From assembly GCF_004216905.1 (NCBI RefSeq), contig NZ_SGXJ01000003.1:992001-1056000 (forward strand): a DNA stretch of 64,000 bases. The letters run 5' to 3'. This document shows, one piece after another, positions 54,013 to 62,671 of this stretch. The stretch comes from Kribbella sp. VKM Ac-2569. GTDB lineage: Bacteria; Actinomycetota; Actinomycetes; Propionibacteriales; Kribbellaceae. The position numbers were made by a program, and so were the translations under genes. Under the pieces are notes generated by a model, which did no database searches, was not told where the DNA came from, and saw only the letters and a list, made by a program, of their open reading frames with translations. Each line of letters starts with the position of its first letter. The stretch's first letter is position 1.

Positions 54013-54316
54013 CGTCGGCCGATGAATGAGCGCCTCGTCGACAATCTGCACCACTTGGTGAGGTATCAGCGAAGCCAGACGGCTGACCACTGACCGACAG
54101 TCCGCGGAGCTAGCTCGGGCCCAGGCCGGAGCGCCTTCTCGGCAGAGGTCGTGGGGTTCAGGCGCTTGTTTATGCGTGGTTGCCTTCATCGGCGCGTCAG
54201 ATCAGGCAGCCGACGTGGGCGTCCAGCTTCATTGCTGGCAAGCCAGGCCACCATTCTGCGACAGCTCAGACGTTGAACCTGAAGGTTTGACCGGTCGACT
54301 GGAAGGTGCGAGGGCG

Positions 54317-55654
54317 ATGGCTTATGCGAAGGATCTGTGGACTCATCCGGTGAAGCAGGCCGATGGCACGGTCGCGCGGGAGCGGAGCAAGAGGTGGGGG
54401 CGCGGGAAGCGGTGGATGGCAGGCTGGCTGGATCCGGAGGGGAACGAGCGGACGAAGGTGTTCAGCACCAAGGTGGCTGCCGAGCGGCATGGGGCGGCCA
54501 TGGAGACGGATGGCGCGCGTGGGGAGTACATCGATCCGAATGCCGGCAAGGTGCGGTTCGACGTGGTTGCCGAGCGGTGGCTGAGGTCGCGGGTGGTGGA
54601 TCCGGCGACCGCGATCAGGTATGAGTCGTCGTTGCGGCTGCATGTTGCGCCGGTCTTCGGGAAGCGGCAGTTGAGCAGTATCAAGCCGTCGGAGATTGCC
54701 GCCTGGATCGCCGACCTGGGTACGCGATTCGGGTCGTCGACGGCTCGCACCGCATTCCTTGTCCTGCACGGGACGTTGGAACTCGCAGTCGACGACGAGG
54801 CGATCAAGCGGAACCCGGCCAAGGCCCGGGGCGTGAAAGTCCCGGCCGAGAAGGCCGGGAGGGTCGTCGCGTGGAGCGATGAGACCGTGTTCCGGATCGT
54901 CGAATGCCATCCACCCCTGTATCGGCCGATCGCATCCGTCGGCGCGGCATGTGGATTGCGTCAAGGCGAGCTCTTCGGGCTTGCCCAGGAGGATATCGAC
55001 TTCGACGCGATGGTCATCCACGTACGGCGGCAGGTGAAGAAGCTAGGTAGGGCCTTCGTGTTCGCGCTGCCGAAGAACGACACCGAGCGAACGGTGCCGA
55101 TGTCCGAAGGGACCGCACGGACACTCCGAGAGCACATCGAAGCAACGAAGCCTCGGCCGTACACCCTGCCGTGGGAAAGGCTCGACGGAAAGCCTCTCGC
55201 GGTGAAACTTCTGTTCCGATGGACGGACGACAAGCACATCCGGGCTCGCACCTACGACGAGCTGGTCTGGAAAGCGGCGCTCGCCCAGGCGGGCGTGATT
55301 CCAATGCCGGGGAAGGACGCTCGCGGACGTCGGCAATACACAACCAGCCGCGACACCGGCATGCACGCGTTGCGCCACTACTACGCGAGCATCACTCTGG
55401 CCGACGGCGTCAACATCAAGGAACTCGCCGAGTACCTAGGTCACGGAGACCCAGGCTTCACTCTCCGGCTGTACACCCACATGCTTCCGTCCTCGCACGA
55501 GCGGGCGCGGAAGGCGGTGGATGCCCGACTGGCCCGCCTCTTCTCCACTTTCTCCCACGGAACAGTCACGGAACAGGCCGCCGACCGCTCCCCCACTGCA
55601 CCTTGGGAGCCCGACGGCGGAATCTATCCAGATGGGCCTGGAATCAGTCTCTGA
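54317..55654 (+). CDS. Tyrosine recombinase/integrase
   Basis: The product is 445 residues from ATG 54317, preceded by GGAAGG and GAGGG motifs; the open upstream frame has no integrase similarity. It has an Arg/Lys-rich N-terminal AP2-like arm-binding part (RSKRWGRGKRWMAGWLDPEG), a SAM-like core-binding domain (about 75-170) and the catalytic domain: R215 in GLRQGEL, H350 and R353 in HALRHYYAS, and Y386 in RLYTHM. All four visible catalytic residues are intact, so it should be active. It integrates or excises mobile elements at att sites, often with an excisionase; no excisionase is seen nearby. It ends 12 bp from the convergent acyl-CoA dehydrogenase, marking the island-core boundary. Confidence 0.92.
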   Translation: MAYAKDLWTHPVKQADGTVARERSKRWGRGKRWMAGWLDPEGNERTKVFSTKVAAERHGAAMETDGARGEYIDPNAGKVRFDVVAERWLRSRVVDPATAIRYESSLRLHVAPVFGKRQLSSIKPSEIAAWIADLGTRFGSSTARTAFLVLHGTLELAVDDEAIKRNPAKARGVKVPAEKAGRVVAWSDETVFRIVECHPPLYRPIASVGAACGLRQGELFGLAQEDIDFDAMVIHVRRQVKKLGRAFVFALPKNDTERTVPMSEGTARTLREHIEATKPRPYTLPWERLDGKPLAVKLLFRWTDDKHIRARTYDELVWKAALAQAGVIPMPGKDARGRRQYTTSRDTGMHALRHYYASITLADGVNIKELAEYLGHGDPGFTLRLYTHMLPSSHERARKAVDARLARLFSTFSHGTVTEQAADRSPTAPWEPDGGIYPDGPGISL

Positions 55655-55666
55655 CCTGCGGAAACG

Positions 55667-56995
55667 TCAGCGGATCCGCATGCCGGAGATGGCGCGCGCG
55701 ATCACCAAACGCTGGATCTCGGAGGTGCCTTCGAAGATGGTGTAGATCTTGGCGTCTCGGTGCATTCGTTCTACTGGATATTCGCGGGTGTAGCCGTTGC
55801 CGCCGAGGATTTGGATGGCTTCTTCGGTGACCTTGACGGCTACTTCGCCGGCTTTGAGTTTGGCCATGGAGCCTTCGCCGTGGCGGTAGTCGGGGGTTTC
55901 GCCGCGCATGAGGGCGGCGGACATGTTGGCGGCTCGCCAGACGAGGAGTCTTGCAGCGTCGATCTCCATGGCCATGTCGGCGAGTTTGAAGGCGATGCCC
56001 TGGTTGTCGATGATCGGGCGGCCGAACTGTTCGCGGGTCTTGGCGTAGTCCAGAGCTACCTCGTAGGCGGCGCGGGCGATGCCGATGGCTTGGGCGCCGA
56101 CGATGTGGCGGGTCATTTCGAAGGTGGCCATCGAGGCGTTGCGGCCCGCCGAACCAGATGAACCAGAAGAACCAGAAGCTTCGTGGGCTCGGGCTATGCG
56201 GGCGTCGAGTTTTTCCTTGCCGCCTAGGACGTTCCCGGCGGGGATGCGGACGTTGTCGAAGAAGACGTCGGCGGTGTGGGAGGCGCGCAGGCCGTGCTTG
56301 CGGAGTTTGGTGCCCTGCTCCAGGCCGCGGACCTCCGACTTCGGTACGACGAACGCCGCCTGACCCTTCGTACCGAGCGACGGGTCGACGGTCGCGACGA
56401 CCACGTGGATGTCAGCGATACCGCCGTTCGTCGCCCACGCCTTCTGCCCGTTGATGACCCACTCAGACGTCCGCTCGTCGAAGACAGCCCGCGTACGGAT
56501 GGCGGACACATCGGACCCTGCACCAGGCTCGGACGAGCAGAACGCGGCAACCCGTACGTCGTCAGGCGTGCCGTAGCACCGCCCCATCCACTGGCTCCAC
56601 TGCTCCGGCGTACCGTTCGAGAAGATCGCGGACGAGGCGAGCCCGGTGCCCTTGAGCGACATCGCGATGCCGGCGTCGCCCCAGAACAACTCCTCGTGGA
56701 CCAGCGGCATCAGCAGGCCGGTCGGGTCGACGAACAGGTTGATGTTCATGTCGAGGCCGTAGATGCCGACCTTCGCCGCTTCCTGGATGATCGGCCAGGG
56801 GGTTTGCTCGCGCTCGTCCCATTCGGCCGCGGCGGGCCGGATGACGTCGGCGGCGAACGTGTGCGCCCAGTCCCGGATCTCGCGCTGGTCGTCGTTGATC
56901 GCCAGCGAGAAGGTGCTCCAGTCCGGCTTCGAACGCTCGGCGCCGAGTTCGCCGGCCAGCGACATCACGTCTGCGGACACAACAGGGTCGCTCAT
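55667..56995 (-). CDS. Acyl-CoA dehydrogenase
   Basis: The product is 442 residues. ATG 56995 has GAGGA five bases upstream. It shows the FAD-dependent acyl-CoA dehydrogenase fold: LHDD-type N-terminal helices, FCSSEPGAGSDVSAIRTRAV (flavin/substrate loop), INGQKAWATNGGIADIHVVV, the KTREQFGRPIIDNQGIAFKL helix and AIQILGGNGYTREYPVERMH. The base is the Glu in IYTIFEGTSEIQR near the C-terminus. It oxidises acyl-CoA to trans-2-enoyl-CoA in beta-oxidation. A GSSGSSGSAG insertion (about 280-290), encoded by short tandem repeats around 56150-56180, lies in a loop. It is divergent from a TetR regulator and beta-oxidation-type genes. Confidence 0.92.
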   Translation of the reverse strand: MSDPVVSADVMSLAGELGAERSKPDWSTFSLAINDDQREIRDWAHTFAADVIRPAAAEWDEREQTPWPIIQEAAKVGIYGLDMNINLFVDPTGLLMPLVHEELFWGDAGIAMSLKGTGLASSAIFSNGTPEQWSQWMGRCYGTPDDVRVAAFCSSEPGAGSDVSAIRTRAVFDERTSEWVINGQKAWATNGGIADIHVVVATVDPSLGTKGQAAFVVPKSEVRGLEQGTKLRKHGLRASHTADVFFDNVRIPAGNVLGGKEKLDARIARAHEASGSSGSSGSAGRNASMATFEMTRHIVGAQAIGIARAAYEVALDYAKTREQFGRPIIDNQGIAFKLADMAMEIDAARLLVWRAANMSAALMRGETPDYRHGEGSMAKLKAGEVAVKVTEEAIQILGGNGYTREYPVERMHRDAKIYTIFEGTSEIQRLVIARAISGMRIR

Positions 56996-57018
56996 CAGGT
57001 CCTCACAAAAGCGGAGAT

Positions 57019-57036
57019 GTTACCGACGAGTGTAAC
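57019..57036. promoter_or_regulatory. Candidate TetR operator in the divergent promoter region
   Basis: GTTAC and GTAAC form a short inverted repeat with an 8-nt spacer, between the acyl-CoA dehydrogenase start and the TetR promoter. Its central place suits autoregulation and control of both directions. The arms are short and the call is tentative. Confidence 0.35.
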
Positions 57037-57042
57037 TGTCGT

Positions 57043-57073
57043 TTGCACCAACGGGTACCACTGTGGCTAAGAT
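57043..57073 (+). promoter_or_regulatory. Candidate promoter of the TetR gene, likely leaderless transcript
   Basis: TTGCAC (57043-57048) and TAAGAT (57068-57073) are separated by 19 nt. The expected start, six to seven bases after the -10 box, falls on the A of the ATG at 57080. No ribosome-binding site precedes that ATG, fitting leaderless initiation, which is common in actinobacteria. Confidence 0.4.
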
Positions 57074-57079
57074 CGATTC

Positions 57080-57814
57080 ATGAGCTCCGCGCTGCTCGCG
57101 ATCGGACGCCGCCGCACCACGGCGGAGCGTCGTCGCGACCGCGAGCGGGAGATCATCCGCGCCACCCGCGAGATCTTCGACGAGCGCGGCACGATCGACG
57201 CCCAGATCGACGATATCGCCAAGCGGGTCGGGATCAACAAGGCCCTGATCTACCGGCACTTCGCCGGCAAGGAAGAGCTCTTCGCGCTCACCCTCGTCGA
57301 CTATCTCGGCGAGCTGGAAAAAGAACTACAGACAGTCGACAATCCCAGACGGGCGCCGCTCAACCGGCTCAAGGCGCTCAGTGAGACGTTCGTCGACTTC
57401 TGCCTCGGCTACCCCGCCTTCACCGACTGTGCGATGAGCCTGCTCAGGCGGACCGGCGAGCAGTTGTTCGGCGAGATCACCGAGCCGGTGATGGTCAAAC
57501 TGGGTACGGCGATGGCCGCCCCGCTGGACCGTATCGCGGTGATCCTCAAAGCCGGCCAGCGTGCGGGCGTGTTCGACGAGGTCGACACGGCGTACCTGGC
57601 GAACCATCTCTACACGCAGACGCTCGGATCGTTGCACATGGCAAGGGTCGGGCTGATCGTGTCGGGCAGCCAACCGGGCCACCCGGTGGTGCATCATGCC
57701 GATGTCGGCACCGTCCGGTCGACCGCGATCACCGCGACACTCGCCACCGCGGTGGGACAGATTGCCCTGACAACCAAGAAGACCCGCTCCGCTAGAGCAG
57801 GAGACATATCGTGA
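57080..57814 (+). CDS. TetR-family transcriptional regulator
   Basis: The product is 244 residues. The N-terminal helix-turn-helix (about 20-65) reads REREIIRATREIFDERGTID then IDDIAKRVGINKALIYRHFA and GKEELFALTL, the standard TetR DNA-binding pattern. The C-terminal helices form a ligand pocket; acyl-CoA or fatty-acid-like ligands are plausible from the neighbours. Its stop overlaps the GTG of the thiolase gene (GTGA at 57811-57814), so it is co-transcribed with the thiolase, reductase and hydratase genes. It is divergent from the acyl-CoA dehydrogenase and likely represses both transcription units through the intervening operator. Confidence 0.92.
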   Translation: MSSALLAIGRRRTTAERRRDREREIIRATREIFDERGTIDAQIDDIAKRVGINKALIYRHFAGKEELFALTLVDYLGELEKELQTVDNPRRAPLNRLKALSETFVDFCLGYPAFTDCAMSLLRRTGEQLFGEITEPVMVKLGTAMAAPLDRIAVILKAGQRAGVFDEVDTAYLANHLYTQTLGSLHMARVGLIVSGSQPGHPVVHHADVGTVRSTAITATLATAVGQIALTTKKTRSARAGDIS

Positions 57815-59088
57815 CCGAACCGCGCAAGGTGGCCGTGGTCGCCGGCAACCGGATTCCGTTTGCCCGGCAGGACAAGACCTACCGGCACGCCTCCAACTCC
57901 GACATGCTCACCGCCGCCCTGAACGGTCTCGTCGACCGCACCGGCCTCGGTGGCCAGGAGGTGGGTGAGGTGGTCGCCGGAGCCGTCCTCAAGCATGCCC
58001 GCGACTGGAACATGGTGCGCGAGGTGGTCCTCGGGTCCAAGCTCGCCCCGACCACCCCGGCGTACGACATCCAGCAGGCCTGTGGCACCGGTCTCGAGGC
58101 GGCCATCCTGGTCGGCAACAAGATCGCGCTCGGCCAGATCGACGCGGGTATCGCGGGTGGTGTCGACACCGCCTCCGACGCGCCGCTCGCGGTGAACGAC
58201 CACCTGCGGAACGTTCTGCTCGATCTCAACCGCGCCAAGACGTACCCGGACCGGTTGAAGGTCCTCGCCCGCGTCCGCCCGAAGGACGTCGTACCGGAGA
58301 TCCCGCGCAACGCCGAGCCGCGCACCGGCAAGTCGATGGGCGACCATGCCGCGTTGACCGCGCTCGAGTGGGGCATCACCCGGGAGGCGCAGGACGAGCT
58401 CGCGTACAACTCCCACATCAACCTCGCGAAGTCGTACGACCTCGGTTTCCAGCACGACCTGATCACGCCGTACCTGGGCCTCGAGAAGGACCAGAACCTG
58501 CGTCCCGACACCACGCTCGAGAAGCTCGCCAAGCTCCGGACCGTGTACGGCAAGGGCGAGACCGCGACGATGACGGCCGGCAACTCGACCCCGCTGACCG
58601 ACGGCGCCTCGGCCGTCCTGCTAAGCACCGACGAGTGGGCGCAGGAGCACGGTCTGCGGCCGCTCGCGTACCTGACCCACTCGCAGACCGCCGCGGTCGA
58701 CTACGTGAAGGGTGCCGAGGGTCTGCTGATGGCGCCCGCGTACGCCGTACCGCGCATGCTGGCCCGCGCCGGGCTGACCCTCCAGGACTTCGACTACTAC
58801 GAGATCCACGAGGCGTTCGCGTCCCAGGTGCTGTCGACATTGAAGGCGTGGGAGGATCCGATCTTCTGCAAGGAACGGCTCGGCCTGGACGCGCCGCTCG
58901 GGGAGATCGACCGGGACAAGCTGAACGTGAACGGCAGCTCGCTCGCCGCGGGTCACCCGTTCGCGGCGACCGGTGGGCGGATCGTCGCCGCGCTGGCCAA
59001 GCAACTGGACGAGAACGGTGGCGGCCGGGGCCTGATCTCGATCTGCGCCGCGGGCGGCCAGGGTGTCGTCGCCATCCTCGAGAAGTAG
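57811..59088 (+). CDS. Acetyl-CoA acyltransferase (thiolase, FadA/FadI type)
   Basis: The product is 425 residues from a GTG overlapping the TetR stop. Thiolase motifs are intact: the nucleophile Cys91 in QQACGTGLEAA, the NHEAF-like EIHEAFASQ, the catalytic-loop GHPFAATGGR and the second Cys in ISICAAGGQGV near the C-terminus. It cleaves 3-ketoacyl-CoA or condenses acetyl-CoA units. Together with the following reductase and hydratase and the divergent acyl-CoA dehydrogenase it provides the steps of beta-oxidation or the reverse, and the gene set resembles the FadA2/FabG4/HtdX block of mycobacteria. The next gene starts 8 bp after the stop. Confidence 0.93.
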   Translation: MTEPRKVAVVAGNRIPFARQDKTYRHASNSDMLTAALNGLVDRTGLGGQEVGEVVAGAVLKHARDWNMVREVVLGSKLAPTTPAYDIQQACGTGLEAAILVGNKIALGQIDAGIAGGVDTASDAPLAVNDHLRNVLLDLNRAKTYPDRLKVLARVRPKDVVPEIPRNAEPRTGKSMGDHAALTALEWGITREAQDELAYNSHINLAKSYDLGFQHDLITPYLGLEKDQNLRPDTTLEKLAKLRTVYGKGETATMTAGNSTPLTDGASAVLLSTDEWAQEHGLRPLAYLTHSQTAAVDYVKGAEGLLMAPAYAVPRMLARAGLTLQDFDYYEIHEAFASQVLSTLKAWEDPIFCKERLGLDAPLGEIDRDKLNVNGSSLAAGHPFAATGGRIVAALAKQLDENGGGRGLISICAAGGQGVVAILEK

Positions 59089-59096
59089 GAGCTGAG

Positions 59097-60443
59097 ATGA
59101 CGGATCGCTACCAGACCTTCACCACGACGCCGCTCGGCAAGACGCTGGTGAAGAACCTGGGTCTGCCCGACCCGACGCCGCTGCCCCGCTGGACCGAGGG
59201 CTCGCCGGTGATCGACGGGCCGGTCGTCTTCGGCGCGATCGGCGAGACCGACGCCGGCAAGGCGGTCCAGGCGCTGCTCCGCGACATCGGCGCCGCGTTC
59301 AGCACCGTGACCGAAGGCGTCGCGTCCAGCACGATCCGGCCGAAGGCGATCGTCTTCGATGCGACCGGCGCCACCTCGACCGCGGACCTGACCAGCCTGC
59401 AGCGCTTCTTCTCCCCCGTCGTCCGCCAACTCGCCCCGGCGGGCCGCGTCATCGTCGTCGGCCGTACGCCGGAACTCGCGAGCTCCCCCGAGCAGCACAT
59501 CGCGCAGCGTGCCCTCGAGGGCTTCACGCGAAGCCTCGGCAAGGAGGTGAAGCGCGGCGCCACGGTCAACCTCGTGTACGTCGCCCCGGACGCCCACGAG
59601 CAACTCGACTCGACGCTCCGCTTCTTCCTCTCCCCCAAGTCGGCGTACGTCGACGGCCAGGTCGCCCGGATCGGGACCGGACCGCTGGTCAGCAACGACC
59701 CGAGCCGGCCGCTCGCGGGCCGTACGGCGCTCGTGACCGGAGCGGCCCGGGGTATCGGCGCCTCGATCGCGGACACCCTGGCCCGCGACGGAGCGACGAT
59801 CATCGGCGTCGACGTACCGCAGAACGCGGACCCGCTGCGCAAGGTGATCTCCAAGATCGGCGGTACCGAGCTCCTCCTCGACGTCACCGCGGTCGACGCG
59901 GCACAGCGGATCGCGGCGCACGCGCAGGAGCAGCACGGTGGGCTCGACATCGTCGTCCACAACGCGGGCATCACCCGCGACCGACGGCTCGTCAACATGC
60001 GCACCGACGCGTGGGACGCCGTACTCGATGTGAACCTGCGCGCGCCGGAGCGGATCACCAAGCACCTGGTCGATTCCGGGGCGCTCCGGGACGGCGGCTC
60101 GATCATCGGGGTGTCGTCGATGGCCGGGATCGCGGGCAACAACGGCCAGACGAACTACGCGACCTCGAAGGCCGGCGTGATCGGTCTGGTGCAGGCGCTG
60201 GCGCCCGCGCTGGCGGAGCGGCAGATCCGGATCAACGCGGTCGCGCCTGGGTTCATCGAGACCGAGATGACCGCGAAGGTCCCGTTCACGATCCGCGAGG
60301 TCGGGCGGCGGATCAACTCGCTGCAGCAGGGCGGTCTGCCGATCGACGTGGCCGAGACGATCGCCTGGTTCGCGGATCCGGCCTCGGCCGGCGTGACCGG
60401 CAACGTCGTCCGGGTCTGCGGCCAGAGCATGCTGGGCGCCTGA
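59097..60443 (+). CDS. Two-domain 3-oxoacyl-ACP/CoA reductase (high-molecular-weight FabG, FabG4-like)
   Basis: ATG 59097 follows a GGAG site eight bases upstream; earlier frame belongs to the antisense of the thiolase gene. The product is 448 residues, nearly double a normal FabG. The N-terminal ~205 residues are a Rossmann-like, non-catalytic flavodoxin-type domain (PVVFGAIGETDAGKAVQALL). The C-terminal SDR domain has the NADH-binding TGAARGIGAS (about 215-224), NAGITRD, the catalytic Ser in VSSMAG and YATSK (Tyr-x-x-x-Lys). This layout matches mycobacterial FabG4, which reduces 3-oxoacyl-CoA with NADH. The downstream hydratase gene starts 1 bp after the stop. Confidence 0.92.
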   Translation: MTDRYQTFTTTPLGKTLVKNLGLPDPTPLPRWTEGSPVIDGPVVFGAIGETDAGKAVQALLRDIGAAFSTVTEGVASSTIRPKAIVFDATGATSTADLTSLQRFFSPVVRQLAPAGRVIVVGRTPELASSPEQHIAQRALEGFTRSLGKEVKRGATVNLVYVAPDAHEQLDSTLRFFLSPKSAYVDGQVARIGTGPLVSNDPSRPLAGRTALVTGAARGIGASIADTLARDGATIIGVDVPQNADPLRKVISKIGGTELLLDVTAVDAAQRIAAHAQEQHGGLDIVVHNAGITRDRRLVNMRTDAWDAVLDVNLRAPERITKHLVDSGALRDGGSIIGVSSMAGIAGNNGQTNYATSKAGVIGLVQALAPALAERQIRINAVAPGFIETEMTAKVPFTIREVGRRINSLQQGGLPIDVAETIAWFADPASAGVTGNVVRVCGQSMLGA

Positions 60444-60444
60444 G

Positions 60445-61302
60445 ATGCCGACCCGACGGTACGACGACTCCCCCGGGCTCGGCTCGCTCTACGCGCGCAC
60501 TGTCCGGGCCACGCTCCGACGGGCCGACTACGAGCCGGACGCGGACGGGCTGACGCTCGAGCTGCCCCGGTCGGCGATCGACCAGGACCACCTGACCGCG
60601 TACCGCGAGGTGACCGGATTCGCGGCGGGTCCCGCGCTGCCCCCGACGTACCCGCACGTCCTGGCGTTCCCGCTGCACCTGGACCTGATGTCCGACCCCT
60701 CGTTCCCGTACAAGCCGATGGGGATCGTGCACCTGTCCAACACGATCACGCAGAAGCAGCCGATCCCGTTGCACGCCGAGCCGGCGATCCGCGTGCACAG
60801 TACGCCGGAACGCCCGCACCCGAAGGGCACCGTCTTCGACGTGATCAGCGAGGTCTTCGTCGACAAGGAGCTGGTGTGGAGCGATCTCACCACTCTGCTC
60901 AGCCGCACGGCCGGGACCGAAGGCGCGCATGCCGATCTGCTGACCGATCCGGTGCTGAGTCCGAGCGCGTGGTGGGACCTGCGCGGCAACCTCGGCCGCC
61001 GGTACGCAGCCGCGTCCGGCGATCGGAACCCGATCCACCTGTTCAAGCTGACCGCTCAGGCATTCGGGTTCCCGCGCCAGATCGCACACGGGATGTGGGC
61101 CAAGGCTGCCGCGCTCGCGTCGATCCAGCGGGCCGGCGCGTTGCCGGACGCCTTCACGGTCCGCGTGGACTTCCGCAAGCCGTTGCTCCTGCCGTCCCGG
61201 GTCGGGTTCGGCTACGAGCAGACGGACAAGACGGTCGACTTCGCGCTGTACGACGAGGGGCACGACGTGACCCACCTGATCGGGCAACTGCAGGAGAACT
61301 GA
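60445..61302 (+). CDS. MaoC-type (hot-dog) enoyl/hydroxyacyl-thioester hydratase, HtdX-like
   Basis: The product is 285 residues with two hot-dog folds in tandem. The C-terminal half carries the hydratase-2 motif YAAASGDRNPIHLFKLTA (about 190-208) and the FPRQIAHGMWAKAA segment, giving the catalytic Asp and His. The N-terminal half (THVLAFPLHLDLM-like strands around 70-85) is the degenerate partner fold. The enzyme hydrates trans-2-enoyl-CoA or -ACP. Position after a FabG4-like gene matches the mycobacterial HtdX-FabG4 pairing. It is the last gene of the operon; a long inverted repeat (61311-61320 against 61359-61368) lies just after the stop. Confidence 0.9.
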   Translation: MPTRRYDDSPGLGSLYARTVRATLRRADYEPDADGLTLELPRSAIDQDHLTAYREVTGFAAGPALPPTYPHVLAFPLHLDLMSDPSFPYKPMGIVHLSNTITQKQPIPLHAEPAIRVHSTPERPHPKGTVFDVISEVFVDKELVWSDLTTLLSRTAGTEGAHADLLTDPVLSPSAWWDLRGNLGRRYAAASGDRNPIHLFKLTAQAFGFPRQIAHGMWAKAAALASIQRAGALPDAFTVRVDFRKPLLLPSRVGFGYEQTDKTVDFALYDEGHDVTHLIGQLQEN

Positions 61303-61310
61303 ACCGCCAC

Positions 61311-61368
61311 GCAGGCAGAACCCCCTCGGACACGCTCAGATCCCGTCCGATTCGTGACTTCTGCCTGC
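61311..61368. terminator. Candidate hairpin between convergent genes
   Basis: GCAGGCAGAA (61311-61320) pairs perfectly with TTCTGCCTGC (61359-61368) across 38 nt, spanning the last codons of the leftward thrS. It could end transcription from both sides, though the long loop and lack of a U-run make it weak. Confidence 0.3.
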
Positions 61369-62583
61369 ATGGGGATCCGCCGCCTCTCGAATCCGATCCA
61401 GCACCTCGCCGATCGGAGCCGCATCCCACCGTCGACCGTCACGCTCCCGGACCGCGAGCTGGCCGCCCGCGGCCTCGCGGGAACCGATGATGGCCTGGTA
61501 CGGCGCCAGCCGGTTCTCGCGGATGCGCGCGCTCAGACTCCCCTCGTCCGCGTGCGCGACCTCGACCCGGAGACCGCGATCCAGGGCTCTCCGGGCGACC
61601 TCCCCGGCGAGTTTCTCCTCGTCGTCGGAGATCGGCAGTACGACGACCTGGACCGGGGCCAGCCACGCCGGGAACGCGCCGCCGTGGACCTCGATCAGCT
61701 GAGCAACCGCTCTCTCGATGCTGCCCACGATCGCGCGGTGCACCATCACCGGACGATGCTTGTTGCCGTCGGCACCGATGTACTCGAGCCCGAACGCCTC
61801 CGGCTGGTGGAAGTCGATCTGGACGGTCGACAGGCTGAACTCGCGGCCCGCCGAGTCCTCCATCTGGATGTCGATCTTCGGCCCGTAGAAGGCCGCGTCG
61901 CCCGGCGCGTCCTCGTACTCGACGCCCGCGTTCTCGAGCACCTCACGGAGCAACTCGGCGGCCTGCGCCCAGCTCGCCGCGTCTCCGACGTACTTGCTCG
62001 CCGGGCTGTTGAACTCCGCGTCGAGCGACGGGAGCGCGAGGACGTAGCGCGACGCGATGATGCCCATGTCGGCGTACGCCTGCTTGATCAGTTTCAAAGC
62101 CCCGGCAGCCTCTCCAGCCACCTGATCCAGGCGGCAGAAGATGTGGGCGTCGTTGAGTTGCATCGCGCGGACCCGGCTCAGGCCGCCGATCGCTCCGGAG
62201 AGTTCGGCGCGGTACTGCCCGCCGAGCTCCGAGTAGCGGAGTGGGAGTTCGCGGTAGCTGTGTGAGCGGGATCGGAACATCAGCGCGTGGTGCGGGCAGA
62301 TGCTGGGTCGCAGGACCAGTTGCTCGCCGCCCATATCCATCGGCGGGTACATGTCCTCGTGGTACTTGGCCCAGTGGCCCGAGATCTCGTACAGCTCGCG
62401 CTTGCCGAGGACCGGCGAATAGACCTGCTGGTAGCCCGCTCTTCGTTCCACGTCGGCGATGTAGCTCTCCAAAGCGTGCCGAACGGCGGCGCCCGCGGGC
62501 AGCCAGTAGGGCAGTCCCGCGCCGATCAGCGGGTCGGAGTCGAACAGGCCGAGTTCGCGGCCGAGCTTGCGGTGGTCGTACAT
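61336..62583 (-). CDS. thrS: Short threonyl-tRNA synthetase lacking TGS and editing domains
   Basis: ATG 62583 is set by GGAGGAA five bases upstream; a longer frame to 62640 runs into the attenuator region. The product is 415 residues, against ~640-680 for full ThrRS. It contains the class II catalytic core with zinc ligands Cys96 (SICPHHALMF), His147 (NDAHIFC) and His282 (MVHRAIVGS), the motif-2 region SGAIGGLSRVRAM and motif 3 GSIERAVAQL, then the anticodon-binding domain (about 300-400). The N-terminal TGS and editing domains are missing, so it should charge tRNA-Thr without post-transfer editing. Likely a specialised paralogue; a threonine-leader attenuator precedes it. It may confer tolerance to a ThrRS inhibitor or respond to starvation (inference). 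Confidence 0.85.
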   Translation of the reverse strand: MYDHRKLGRELGLFDSDPLIGAGLPYWLPAGAAVRHALESYIADVERRAGYQQVYSPVLGKRELYEISGHWAKYHEDMYPPMDMGGEQLVLRPSICPHHALMFRSRSHSYRELPLRYSELGGQYRAELSGAIGGLSRVRAMQLNDAHIFCRLDQVAGEAAGALKLIKQAYADMGIIASRYVLALPSLDAEFNSPASKYVGDAASWAQAAELLREVLENAGVEYEDAPGDAAFYGPKIDIQMEDSAGREFSLSTVQIDFHQPEAFGLEYIGADGNKHRPVMVHRAIVGSIERAVAQLIEVHGGAFPAWLAPVQVVVLPISDDEEKLAGEVARRALDRGLRVEVAHADEGSLSARIRENRLAPYQAIIGSREAAGGQLAVRERDGRRWDAAPIGEVLDRIREAADPHAGRSHESDGI

Positions 62584-62626
62584 GATTCCTCCATGGGTTG
62601 AGGCGAGCAACCCACGGAGCACGACA

Positions 62627-62654
62627 AAGCCCCGGGGCACTCGCCCCGGGGCTT
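62627..62654 (-). terminator. Attenuator/terminator hairpin in the thrS leader
   Basis: A perfect 12-bp stem with a 4-nt loop: on the transcribed strand AAGCCCCGGGGC, GAGT, GCCCCGGGGCTT, then TGTCG. It lies 17 nt after the leader-peptide stop and 43 nt before the thrS start. Position, strength and trailing U bases suit an intrinsic terminator that is bypassed when ribosomes stall in the leader. Confidence 0.75.
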
Positions 62655-62671
62655 GGTCAGACAGTCAGGTG

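Larger units (their letters stand above)
53607..54316. other. Intergenic region with repeat copy and hairpin
   Basis: About 710 bp between the zinc-ribbon gene and the integrase, with no convincing gene. It holds the right copy of the 40-bp repeat and an inverted repeat built on part of it, described separately. A promoter for the integrase should lie near 54200-54300 but I cannot point to one. Confidence 0.45.

Noticed and set aside
54176..54316. Longer N-terminus for the integrase
   Set aside because: Not integrase-like and crosses a region without a ribosome-binding site.
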